NCBI GenBank assembly: GCA_018432645.1
Contig: JAHDSP010000376.1
Location: 1 to 15,227, forward strand
Length of the DNA stretch: 15,227 nt
Direction of reading: 5' to 3'
Origin: Bacteroidales bacterium
GTDB lineage: Bacteria; Bacteroidota; Bacteroidia; Bacteroidales; DTU049
The notes beneath the pieces were generated by a model. That model worked only from the letters and a program-made list of their open reading frames with translations. It searched no databases and was not told where the DNA came from. Below, piece by piece: positions 1-7,033 of the stretch. How positions within the stretch are numbered: position 1 is the first letter of the stretch; each line of letters begins with the position of its first letter. The translations under genes were made by a program, and so were the position numbers.

Positions 1-1
1 A

Positions 2-166
2 GTGGCTACAAAGTATTTGCAAAGCTATTTGATGTGGTTTGTGATAATGAATAAATACTTAAAAGAGTTGATAGATCCTGATATTGGCAGACTACTAAAC
101 CTGTCATCGCACGACAGATGGGCGTGGGACAAGTATCGAGAAATAGTTAATCAAGGATATGATTAA
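2..166 (+). CDS. Transposase, C-terminal end only (ISXO2/IS1595-like), cut by window edge
   Basis: An open frame enters from the left edge and stops at TAA 164-166, giving 54 residues. It begins VATKYLQSYLMWF and later has RWAWDKYREI. The 'hVatKYLqsYLnWF' block resembles the C-terminus of ISXO2-like transposases of IS1595-family elements, where it follows the last catalytic acidic residue. No catalytic residues are in view, so activity cannot be judged. The family is assigned from memory of the motif and is tentative. The frame may be the end of an intact element or a remnant. It lies 111 bp upstream of the SRAP gene on the same strand. Confidence 0.45.
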   Translation: MATKYLQSYLMWFVIMNKYLKELIDPDIGRLLNLSSHDRWAWDKYREIVNQGYD

Positions 167-217
167 CATACTGTTAAGTATAACAAAAAATTGATACATT
201 TCCCCCCTCCCCCTCTC
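167..217 (+). other. Possible right end of the insertion sequence, with a C-rich tract
   Basis: The stretch from the transposase stop to a run of cytosines (about 202-217, interrupted only by a few T) stands out in very AT-rich DNA. Insertion-sequence ends commonly lie a few tens of bases beyond the transposase stop, and several IS1595-type elements have G-rich tips. The tract could therefore be the terminus of the element, reading GGGGGG inward from the right. This is inference: the left end and any target duplication lie outside the window. A small inverted repeat (TGTTA/TAACA, 172-185) lies in the same stretch. Confidence 0.22.
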
Positions 218-224
218 AATTTTT

Positions 225-232
225 TATCTTTG
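225..232 (+). promoter_or_regulatory. Bacteroidota -7 promoter element TATCTTTG (SRAP gene)
   Basis: The octamer fits the Bacteroidota -7 consensus TAnnTTTG. It ends 45 nt before the ATG at 278. No TTG/TTTG -33 element is seen at the usual 17-23 nt spacing, so the call rests on the -7 box and its position. Confidence 0.45.
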
Positions 233-277
233 TTATTTACTAAAATTTCCCTAATTTAGCTATTTAATTTATTTATC

Positions 278-976
278 ATGTGTTTTCATAACTCATTAAT
301 TGTAGATGCTGTAAGGATAGAAAGTAGATATAATGCAAAATTTATCCCGGGTAGTGAGTGGCAACCTATTTATCATGCTGCTGCTTTTAATTTGCCTGCT
401 TGGCCTATTATTGCTAATGAAGCTCCTAGTGTGATTCAATTTTTTCAATGGGGATTAATTCCTTTTTTTATTAAAAATAAAAATATTGCTGATGATATTC
501 GTGTAAAAACCTTAAATGCTAGAATAGAAACTCTTCATCAAAAAAAATCATTTTATATTTCTGCAAAGAATAAGCTTTGTTTGATACCTTCTACAGGTTT
601 TTTTGAATGGCAGCAAATTGGCAATAATAAACAGCCATGGTTTATTAGATTAGCTGATGAAGAAATTTTTTCTATTGCTGGTATATGGGATGTATGGCAT
701 GATCCTTTCACTGGCACACAATATTATACTTTTTCGTTAATTACAAGAGAGGCTGTAGGAATAATGAAAGAAATACATAATACTAAACAAAGAATGCCGT
801 TTATTTTACCTAAATCTATTGAAAAAGAGTGGTTGTATGCTAATACTCCCGAAAAAAAAGAAAAATTACTCAAACAGTCCAATGATTTTAAATTTAATGC
901 TTATAAAATTTCTCATTTAGTGGGTAAAAGAAACATTAATACTAATATCCCAGAGGTGATTAAAAAAATAGAGTGA
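278..976 (+). CDS. SRAP-domain abasic-site DNA-protein crosslink protein (HMCES/YedK family)
   Basis: Members of this family (SOS response-associated peptidase, DUF159) form a thiazolidine crosslink between their N-terminal cysteine and abasic sites in single-stranded DNA, shielding the lesion during replication. The 232-residue protein begins Met-Cys, so removal of Met1 would expose the required Cys2; this fixes the start at 278. The other conserved residues are present: Asn80 in KTLNARIET, Glu110 in STGFFEWQ, and His167 in EIHNTKQRMP. The length is normal for the bacterial single-domain form. It follows the transposase remnant and precedes dapF by 39 nt. A TAnnTTTG box at 225-232 and another before dapF suggest it is transcribed separately. 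Family assignment is secure; SOS control is not visible in the sequence. Confidence 0.93.
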   Translation: MCFHNSLIVDAVRIESRYNAKFIPGSEWQPIYHAAAFNLPAWPIIANEAPSVIQFFQWGLIPFFIKNKNIADDIRVKTLNARIETLHQKKSFYISAKNKLCLIPSTGFFEWQQIGNNKQPWFIRLADEEIFSIAGIWDVWHDPFTGTQYYTFSLITREAVGIMKEIHNTKQRMPFILPKSIEKEWLYANTPEKKEKLLKQSNDFKFNAYKISHLVGKRNINTNIPEVIKKIE

Positions 977-987
977 TTTATTATTTT

Positions 988-995
988 TATATTTG
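988..995 (+). promoter_or_regulatory. Bacteroidota -7 promoter element TATATTTG (dapF operon)
   Basis: It matches TAnnTTTG and ends 20 nt before the ATG at 1016. That leaves a short leader and supports 1016 rather than the TTG at 1010 as the dapF start. No clear -33 element is seen. Confidence 0.45.
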
Positions 996-1015
996 TACTT
1001 TAATGTTTATTGAAA

Positions 1016-1816
1016 ATGTTTAATCATAATTTTTCTTTTTACAAATTTCATGGTGCAGGGAATGATTTTATCTTATCAGATATTCGCAATATGAGCGATA
1101 GTCTATTTGATATCGCTTTAATAAATAAATTATGCGATAGACATTTAGGCATTGGTGCAGATGGATTAATATTACTTGCTAATCCTAATAATAATTCTAG
1201 CATTTTTTCTATGATATATTATAATTATGATGGGAGTAGAGCTGTTATGTGTGGTAACGGGGCCCGTTGTATTTGTGCTTTTGCTAATTTACTAAATCTT
1301 ATTGAGGTAGGTAAGTATTTTAATTTTGATGCTGATGATGGCATTCATAATGCAATGATATTCAATAGATTAGAAAATAACTGGGATGTAGAAATTAGTA
1401 TAAATGTTTTATCTCAAATTACTAGAATTGATGAGCATTCTTTTTTTGTGAATACAGGAGTGCCCCATCTGATTAAGTTCGTTGAGAATGTAGATTTGCT
1501 CGATGTATATAATGAAGGTAAAATACTTAGATTTTCACCAGATTTTGGTGATGATGGTGCAAATGTAAATTTTGTAGAATTAGGTGAGAAAATTAAAATT
1601 AGAACCTATGAAAAAGGTGTAGACGGTGAAACTTTGGCTTGTGGTACAGGTATTTGTGCAGCAGCTATAGTCCTCCATAATTTTTTTAATAAAACTTTTC
1701 CTATGAATATTAGTGCTTTAGGTGGCGATCTGCAAATAAATCAATTAAATGATAATATTTTACTTTTGCGTGGTCCTGCTACTTTAGTATTTAAAATTGA
1801 GAAATTTTATTTATAA
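1016..1816 (+). CDS. dapF: Diaminopimelate epimerase
   Basis: This enzyme interconverts LL- and meso-2,6-diaminopimelate in the cytoplasm. It works without cofactor by a two-cysteine, two-base mechanism and supplies meso-DAP for peptidoglycan and L-lysine. The family N-terminal block YKFHGAGNDF is present. Numbering from the ATG, the catalytic cysteines are Cys79 in MCGNGARC and Cys209 in ETLACGTGIC; TGVPHL and GANVNFVE are also conserved. The 266-residue length is typical. The frame extends upstream to a TTG at 1010, but ATG 1016 fits the family start and the promoter spacing. It is 15 nt upstream of the GNAT gene, which overlaps mltG, so the three probably form one operon with a cell-wall theme. 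Confidence 0.96.
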   Translation: MFNHNFSFYKFHGAGNDFILSDIRNMSDSLFDIALINKLCDRHLGIGADGLILLANPNNNSSIFSMIYYNYDGSRAVMCGNGARCICAFANLLNLIEVGKYFNFDADDGIHNAMIFNRLENNWDVEISINVLSQITRIDEHSFFVNTGVPHLIKFVENVDLLDVYNEGKILRFSPDFGDDGANVNFVELGEKIKIRTYEKGVDGETLACGTGICAAAIVLHNFFNKTFPMNISALGGDLQINQLNDNILLLRGPATLVFKIEKFYL

Positions 1817-1831
1817 TTTTATAAAAATTTT

Positions 1832-2359
1832 ATGCATTTACAAGGTGAAAATATTAAATTGAGAGCTCCAGAGCTTGATGATATTGATTGGATGTTTGAT
1901 ATAGAAAATAATGATTCCTATTGGTATCTGAGTGATGCTTTTCAACCCTTTTCTAGATGGACTATAGAAAATTTTATAAAAGGACAAACAGATATTTTCG
2001 CTGAGAAGCAGTATAGATTTGTTGCTGAGGATAAACTTCATAATAAAATTGGTATTATAGATTTGTATAATTTCGCTCCTCTCCATCGTAGAATATTTAT
2101 TGGTATTTTTATAGATGAGCTTTATAGAAATAAAAATTATGGTTCACAATCTATTTCTCTAGCAGTGAATTATTGTTTTAATATTTTGCAATTGCACCAA
2201 GTATGTGCTTTAATACCTGCTAATAATGTGGCTAGTATCAAATTATTTGAAAAATCAAATTTTCGATTACAATCTTCTAGAAAAGATTGGTATTTGATAA
2301 ATGGCATTTTTATTGATGAATTATTTTATAATAAATTTAATAAATATGAGATTGATTAA
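1832..2359 (+). CDS. GNAT-family N-acetyltransferase (RimJ/RimL-like)
   Basis: The 175-residue protein has a GNAT fold of the Acetyltransf_3 / RimJ-RimL type. The N-terminal strand GENIKLRAPELDDI is typical. Motif A lies around residues 92-110, with ELYRNKNYGSQSIS as the acetyl-CoA pyrophosphate loop. Motif B is NNVASIKLFEKSNF around residues 131-144. The acceptor substrate cannot be read from the sequence and could be a protein N-terminus, a small amine or a cell-wall precursor. Its placement between dapF and mltG, 15 nt after the former and overlapping the latter by 14 nt, makes a cell-wall role possible, but that is inference. I recall a similar dapF-GNAT-mltG order in other Bacteroidota, which a synteny search would settle. 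Confidence 0.85.
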   Translation: MHLQGENIKLRAPELDDIDWMFDIENNDSYWYLSDAFQPFSRWTIENFIKGQTDIFAEKQYRFVAEDKLHNKIGIIDLYNFAPLHRRIFIGIFIDELYRNKNYGSQSISLAVNYCFNILQLHQVCALIPANNVASIKLFEKSNFRLQSSRKDWYLINGIFIDELFYNKFNKYEID

Positions 2360-3356
2360 AATACTTGTAGTTTTGATTATTTTAGTGTCTAGTGCTTTTT
2401 ATTTTACATTTTATTTCCCTAATGTGAAAATACCTAATAATGCTCAAGAGACCACAATTTATATTTATCCTGATACAGGCACGGATGATTTTATAGAGAT
2501 CTTAATAAATGAACATATTCTAAAATTTCCATGGACTTTTCAATTAGCTACTAAATTTAGATATTTTACTGCAAAACCCGGCAGATATGTGCTTAAAAGA
2601 GGTATGAATAATAATGATTTGATAAATAAAATAAGAATAGGCGACCAAGATCCGATAACTTTGACTTTTAATAATATCAGAACAATTAATGATTTAGCTG
2701 AAAAAATTGATGGGAAATTTATTTTTACTAAACAAGATTTTTTGGATGTAATAAATGATAAAGATTTTATAGATTCCTTAGGATTTAATAAATACAACTT
2801 AGCATGTATTTTTATACCAAACACATATTATTTTTTATGGACTACTACAGCTAAAGAATTCGTTCTGAGGATGAAAAAAGAATGGGATAATTTCTGGACA
2901 AATGAAAGATTAGAAAAAGCACAAGCCTTGAATTTAACTCCTGTTCAGGTTTGCACTCTAGCATCCATTGTAGAGGCTGAGACTAAAAAATGGGATGAGA
3001 TGCCAATAGTTGCTGGAGTTTATATCAATCGCTTGAGGAGAAATATGCCTTTAGAGTCGGATCCGACTATTATTTTTGCTCATCAAGACTTTAATATTAA
3101 AAGAGTACTTCATAAATACATAGAAATTAATTCTCCCTATAATACTTATAAAAATACAGGATTGCCACCAGGTCCTATTCTATTACCATCTCCTCGCACT
3201 ATTGATGCTGTTTTAAATTATCAGAAACATGATTATTTATTTTTCTGTGCTAAAGATGATTTATCAGGATATCATACATTTAGCCGCACTATTTCTGAAC
3301 ATATGCAATGTGCTAAAAAATATCATGCTGCTCTAGATAGATTGAATATAAAATAA
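2346..3356 (+). CDS. mltG: Endolytic peptidoglycan transglycosylase MltG (YceG-like)
   Basis: MltG is an inner-membrane lytic transglycosylase that cuts nascent glycan strands and is thought to release or terminate growing chains. An N-terminal membrane anchor spans about residues 2-24. The catalytic block is LASIVEAETKKWDE with Glu210 as the expected acid, followed by VAGVYINRLRRNMPLESDPT and later SPYNTYKNTGLPPGPI and YHTFSRT, all family hallmarks. I chose ATG 2346 (MRLIKIL) because the upstream extension to 2301 has no family match and would place residues before the anchor. The 336-residue length is normal. The start lies inside the last codons of the GNAT gene (14-nt overlap), implying translational coupling. 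A weak 5-bp inverted repeat (3355-3366) before an A-run follows the stop and is not convincing as a terminator. Confidence 0.94.
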   Translation: MRLIKILVVLIILVSSAFYFTFYFPNVKIPNNAQETTIYIYPDTGTDDFIEILINEHILKFPWTFQLATKFRYFTAKPGRYVLKRGMNNNDLINKIRIGDQDPITLTFNNIRTINDLAEKIDGKFIFTKQDFLDVINDKDFIDSLGFNKYNLACIFIPNTYYFLWTTTAKEFVLRMKKEWDNFWTNERLEKAQALNLTPVQVCTLASIVEAETKKWDEMPIVAGVYINRLRRNMPLESDPTIIFAHQDFNIKRVLHKYIEINSPYNTYKNTGLPPGPILLPSPRTIDAVLNYQKHDYLFFCAKDDLSGYHTFSRTISEHMQCAKKYHAALDRLNIK

Positions 3357-3411
3357 TGATGTCATTTAAAAAAAATTTATTAATTTTACAATTAGGATAT
3401 TTTTTCCCTTT

Positions 3412-6400
3412 ATGAAAAAATTATTAATATTTATAATTCTTATTTTAACTAGTTTTGTAGTTAATGCTATGAATATTAGGTCCATAGAGATTCAATATGA
3501 ACCTATTAGTAATTTGACGTATCAAGTGAATGTGGTATGTTATGTATATGAGCATGGTCCTATTGATCAAAATTTATCATTAAACTGGGGTGATGGCACT
3601 AATAGTAATTTGAATTTATTGAGTATATCACCTGCTGGATTGCCATATCTCAAAAAAGTTATTTATCATGGGCAGCATACTTATTCTGGTCCTTCTACAT
3701 TTCTCCTTAGTGTTTCATATAAGTGCCGAGGACCATATATAGCAAATATCCCTTTGTCTGTCCAGAAATCATTATATACAGAAGCTTTACTTGTCATTAA
3801 TCCTTATGTAAACAGTAGTCATTCTTTACGTTTCCAATCTCCGACGCCATTTAGAATATGTAGTGGTACATTGCAAGAGCTAGACATGAGTGTTTATGAC
3901 CCAGAGCCTCATCCTAATGCTACATATACGTATCAGCTTATTTCTTGTAGAGATTCTGGTGGAGTAAATATTACAAATTATACCATACCATCTGCTACTA
4001 ATAGTTTTTCACTAGACCAACATACTGGAATTATTACTTGGGATACTCCTATTAGAGGAGAATATAGCTTTGTAGTTCGTGCTAAAAAATTAATTTCCGG
4101 AGTGATGGTGGGATATGTAGATAGAGATGTTACTATCATTGTAAATGATTGCCAAAGTATTAGTCCTATTCTTGATAGTCCAGCAGATACCTGCATAATT
4201 GCTGGTAATAATTTGTCATTCCCAGTGAGTGCTTCGTTTGTTTATAATGATACTATGCTATTAACAGCATCAGGACAGCTAATAGATATGGGAGCTTCTT
4301 TTCCGCAACCAATAAAAGGTGTTCATAATATCTCTTCAAATTTTAGTTGGGATGCTAGTTGTGATGAGGTTTCTATAAATTATTATAGTTTAAATTTTCG
4401 TGTTGATATTTTAAATCAAGATAATTCTTCATCTAGTTTATATAATTTTAATAATGGCCTTTTATCCCCATTTACTTCTAATGTACCTATAATGTTTAAT
4501 AGCCCTTGTGGCAATGGATGGGATAATTCTAAATATATATGGTATGGCAAAGATGAAGCTGCGCCTAGATATTTAACAAGTCCTGTTTTAGACCTTTCTG
4601 ATGGTGATTATATTTTAGAATTTGATATGCGTTATGAGGAACATACTGGCTATGGTGGTAGTAGTTGCGAAGGTCCTGATGAGCCAGATGAGGGAGTTTA
4701 TGTACAATATAATACTACAGACTCAGAAAATAATTGGATAAATATAGTATATTTCAATCCTAATCCTAAATATCATGAAGAAGGTGGTCATGAATCTAAC
4801 TTAACGCATTGGAACAATTACACAATATTATTACCTGCGGCTGCACTGACTCCGAATACACGTATTAGATGGTATCAGGATAAATCAACAAATTATGATT
4901 ATGATCATTGGGGTTTAGATAATATAGGCTTTACAAGAGTAGCAGATATCCCTGAAGTGTATAAAAAAATAAATGTTTCCGTTATCGCACCTGCTCCAGA
5001 AAATTTACAGGCTACAGCTACTCCCTATGGTATAGAACTTAAATGGCATAGAGAATTTTGTGATAATGCTATTGGTTACAAAATTTTCAGAAAAAATACG
5101 CATACTTCTTACGTTCAGGGGGATTGCGAAACTGGGCTACCAGATTCTCTCGGATTTGTATTGATAGATTCTACTCTCACAATTTATGATACTACCTATA
5201 CAGATTATATTAATGAAGGCAATTTGGCTATAGGAAATGAATATTGCTATCGAGTATATGCTTATTTCTCAGATGGAGCAGAGAGCAAAGTATCTAACGA
5301 AGCATGTGCTATTCTCAGTGATGTAGCTCCTGTTATAACTCATGTGAGTGTAAATACTACCGATGAGGTAAATGGTGAACTGCTACTAAAATGGTCTAAA
5401 CCTGATGATTTAGATACTATAGCTCATCCAGGACCCTATAAATATGATGTTTATTTTGGCGAAAATCTTTCTGGCAATAATTATAGTTTTTTATCAAGTA
5501 CATTTAGCTTAGACGATACAGTTTTACTGCATCAAAATATTGATACAAAAAACAAAAGTTATCATTATCAGATACGTTTGTTAAATCAAATTAATGACAC
5601 ATGGCAGCCAATTAATAGCTCGTCAGCAGCCTCTTCAGTTTTTTTAGTTGCTACTCCTGGTGATAAAAAAATACATTTAAAATTTAATTATCAAGTACCA
5701 TGGACTAATGATAGTTTCTATGTTTATAGATTTAATGACATTTCATTATCTTATGAATTATTAACTAAAACAACAAATACTGAGTTCATAGACACTGGTT
5801 TAATAAATGGTAATAATTATTGTTATAAAGTTCTAGCTTATGGACATTATTCTGCACCTGGCTTTGTAACTCCTCTAGAGAATTGGTCTCAAGAGATATG
5901 TGCTATACCGATAGATATAGAGCCACCATGCTCCCCTATTTTGCATGTAACTGCTGATTGTAATTCTCTTTCTAATATTTTAACTTGGCAAAATGTAATC
6001 ACTTATTGTGATGCTAATGATTTGAGTCATTATCAAGTCTTTTATTCTCCTACAATACATGATGATTTTACTCTATTAGTAAATACTACTGATACATCGT
6101 ATATCCATACTTTAGTTAACACTGTAGCTGGCTGCTATTACGTAGTAGCTGTAGATACTAATAACAATGCTTCTTTGCCATCAATGAAAGTTTGTTCAGA
6201 TATAAATAGTTGCGATTTATATTCATTACCGAATGTATTTACTCCTGATGACGATGGTTATAATGATTTATTTCAACCTTTTCCTTATGATTTTGTCGAA
6301 AAAATACATTTGTTAGTATATAATAGATGGGGAAATTTAGTTTTCGAAACGCAAGATCCAGATATTAACTGGGATGGAACAAATATGAATTCAGGACGTC

Positions 6401-6507
6401 CCGTGCCTGATGGAGTTTACTATTACCTTTGTGAAGTTTACGAATGGCGACTAGAAGGGCTCACTTCTCGTTTGTTAAATGGCTCTATAACTATTATTAG
6501 GCATTAG
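3412..6507 (+). CDS. Secreted multidomain T9SS cargo protein with C-terminal CHU_C / type B sorting domain
   Basis: The 1031-residue protein has a Sec signal peptide (residues 1-19, hydrophobic core, ending VVNA). Next comes a region with NWGDGT, reminiscent of PKD-like folds, and a beta-rich cadherin/Ig-like segment (about 145-245). Around 340-517 is a jelly-roll-like module with LDLSDGDYILEFDMRY and a terminal HWGLDNIGF, similar to MAM/reelin subrepeats. About four fibronectin-III-like repeats follow (about 525-635, 637-740, 746-830, 838-930). Residues 939-1031 are a CHU_C domain: LPNVFTPDDDGYNDLF, YNRWGNLVFE, WDGTN, PDGVYYY. In Bacteroidota this domain directs export by T9SS with cell-surface attachment or release. 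The modules suggest adhesion or glycan binding; no catalytic domain is evident. It starts 55 nt after mltG with no visible -7 box. Sorting-domain assignment is strong, inner domain borders approximate. Confidence 0.9.
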   Translation: MKKLLIFIILILTSFVVNAMNIRSIEIQYEPISNLTYQVNVVCYVYEHGPIDQNLSLNWGDGTNSNLNLLSISPAGLPYLKKVIYHGQHTYSGPSTFLLSVSYKCRGPYIANIPLSVQKSLYTEALLVINPYVNSSHSLRFQSPTPFRICSGTLQELDMSVYDPEPHPNATYTYQLISCRDSGGVNITNYTIPSATNSFSLDQHTGIITWDTPIRGEYSFVVRAKKLISGVMVGYVDRDVTIIVNDCQSISPILDSPADTCIIAGNNLSFPVSASFVYNDTMLLTASGQLIDMGASFPQPIKGVHNISSNFSWDASCDEVSINYYSLNFRVDILNQDNSSSSLYNFNNGLLSPFTSNVPIMFNSPCGNGWDNSKYIWYGKDEAAPRYLTSPVLDLSDGDYILEFDMRYEEHTGYGGSSCEGPDEPDEGVYVQYNTTDSENNWINIVYFNPNPKYHEEGGHESNLTHWNNYTILLPAAALTPNTRIRWYQDKSTNYDYDHWGLDNIGFTRVADIPEVYKKINVSVIAPAPENLQATATPYGIELKWHREFCDNAIGYKIFRKNTHTSYVQGDCETGLPDSLGFVLIDSTLTIYDTTYTDYINEGNLAIGNEYCYRVYAYFSDGAESKVSNEACAILSDVAPVITHVSVNTTDEVNGELLLKWSKPDDLDTIAHPGPYKYDVYFGENLSGNNYSFLSSTFSLDDTVLLHQNIDTKNKSYHYQIRLLNQINDTWQPINSSSAASSVFLVATPGDKKIHLKFNYQVPWTNDSFYVYRFNDISLSYELLTKTTNTEFIDTGLINGNNYCYKVLAYGHYSAPGFVTPLENWSQEICAIPIDIEPPCSPILHVTADCNSLSNILTWQNVITYCDANDLSHYQVFYSPTIHDDFTLLVNTTDTSYIHTLVNTVAGCYYVVAVDTNNNASLPSMKVCSDINSCDLYSLPNVFTPDDDGYNDLFQPFPYDFVEKIHLLVYNRWGNLVFETQDPDINWDGTNMNSGRPVPDGVYYYLCEVYEWRLEGLTSRLLNGSITIIRH

Positions 6508-6516
6508 AAAAATTGT

Positions 6517-6550
6517 GTCCTATAACGTTTATTGTTGGAAAATTATTTTA
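6517..6550 (+). repeat. Left end of a MITE-like repeat (second copy at 13140)
   Basis: These 34 nt match 13140-13173 at 31 positions, including 13 of the 14 bases of that element's terminal inverted repeat (core CTATAACGTTT). They begin 10 bases after the T9SS cargo gene stop. No matching right end is found before 7034, so this copy is truncated, diverged or only part of a mosaic. Confidence 0.7.
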
Positions 6551-6596
6551 ACTATCCAATTGTTGTTATTAATCCACAAATGCACACAAATAAGAA

Positions 6597-6666
6597 ATTT
6601 ACCCCGTGAGATATATAGTAAAAAAAACATTAAAAGTAGAATAAATAGTTATCTCACGGGGTAAAT
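6597..6666. repeat. Perfect 17-bp inverted repeat, 36-nt spacer
   Basis: Arms 6597-6613 and 6650-6666 are exact reverse complements, with a GC-rich core (TTTACCCCGTGAGAT) in an otherwise AT-rich spacer. The arms could form a long hairpin in RNA or single-stranded DNA. There is no 3' T-run, so it is not a standard terminator. It resembles REP-type palindromes in form. Function is unknown. Confidence 0.75.
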
Positions 6667-6762
6667 CCCAAAATCCTTTAATCCCATAAATCCTAGTTCA
6701 GACAACGAGAAAGAAGTATGAGCATTAGCTATCTACTATTAAAAATAAAATAAGCAAGAATA

Positions 6763-6804
6763 ATTGCTTTAAAGTAGTTTAATATTGCTTTAATGTAGTT
6801 TAAA
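6763..6804. repeat. 21-bp direct tandem repeat, two copies
   Basis: Units 6763-6783 and 6784-6804 match at 19 of 21 positions (ATTGCTTTAAAGTAGTTTAAT and near copy). Only two units are present, so this is a small local duplication. Confidence 0.6.
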
Positions 6805-6907
6805 CATTTTACTTCAACTATTCAACATTTATCTTTAATTTTTTCTCATTTGTGTTCATCTGTGTATTAACTTTAAACTAATACCTTACTAAAATCCTTG
6901 TCCCATC

Positions 6908-6954
6908 ACCTATCATTTATTACCTATCACTCATTAACTAATCAACTAATCAAC
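6908..6954. repeat. Short simple-sequence repeats
   Basis: ACCTATCA occurs at 6908-6915 and again at 6922-6929. AACTAATC then occurs twice in tandem plus three bases (6936-6954, period 8). This is low-complexity spacer before the promoter at 7008. Confidence 0.5.
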
Positions 6955-7007
6955 TTTTCATAAAATAATATTTATCACTAATTAAAATTTATTCTTGATT
7001 TTTTTAA

Positions 7008-7015
7008 TACCTTTG
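7008..7015 (+). promoter_or_regulatory. Bacteroidota -7 promoter element TACCTTTG (polyprenyl synthase)
   Basis: A full match to TAnnTTTG, and the best-looking promoter box in the window. It ends 18 nt before the ATG at 7034. A TTG at 6995-6997 is too close (10 nt) to be a normal -33 element. Confidence 0.55.
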
Positions 7016-7033
7016 TAAAGCTAAAAATTATTT

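Larger units (their letters stand above)
6569..6870. repeat. Inverted-repeat region with 29-bp arms
   Basis: Left arm 6569-6597 and right arm 6842-6870 are inverted copies matching at 25 of 29 positions. The arms are built from CACAAA / CACAGATGAAC type words, which recur in intergenic repeats of Bacteroidota. Between the arms lie a perfect 17-bp inverted repeat (6597-6666), a stretch of AATCC-type words (about 6666-6700) and a 21-bp tandem duplication. No reading frame of interest is present. Together with 6517-6550 and 6908-6954 this accounts for most of the 526-bp gap. Confidence 0.7.

Noticed and set aside
172-185. LexA-like box (CTGT-N8-ACAA at 171-186) upstream of the SRAP gene
   Set aside because: It resembles the E. 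coli consensus by one half-site, but that consensus does not apply to Bacteroidota, the site may belong to the insertion-sequence end, and its spacing differs from the palindrome near umuC.
202-217. G-quadruplex on the - strand
   Set aside because: Only two long G-tracts are present; a stable four-tract structure would need splitting of each run, which is weak evidence.
1010-1015. TTG start for dapF at 1010
   Set aside because: The ATG at 1016 fits the family N-terminus and leaves a normal leader after the -7 box; the TTG adds only two residues.
2301-2345. Longer mltG start at 2301
   Set aside because: The 15 extra residues are translated from within the GNAT gene and precede the membrane anchor; ATG 2346 gives a normal MltG N-terminus.
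3355-3375. Rho-independent terminator after mltG
   Set aside because: The stem is only 5 bp (AATGA/TCATT) and is followed by an A-run rather than a T-run on the coding strand.
6508-7033. CRISPR array, suggested by repeated words
   Set aside because: There are no regularly spaced identical repeats with unique spacers, and no cas genes are in the window.
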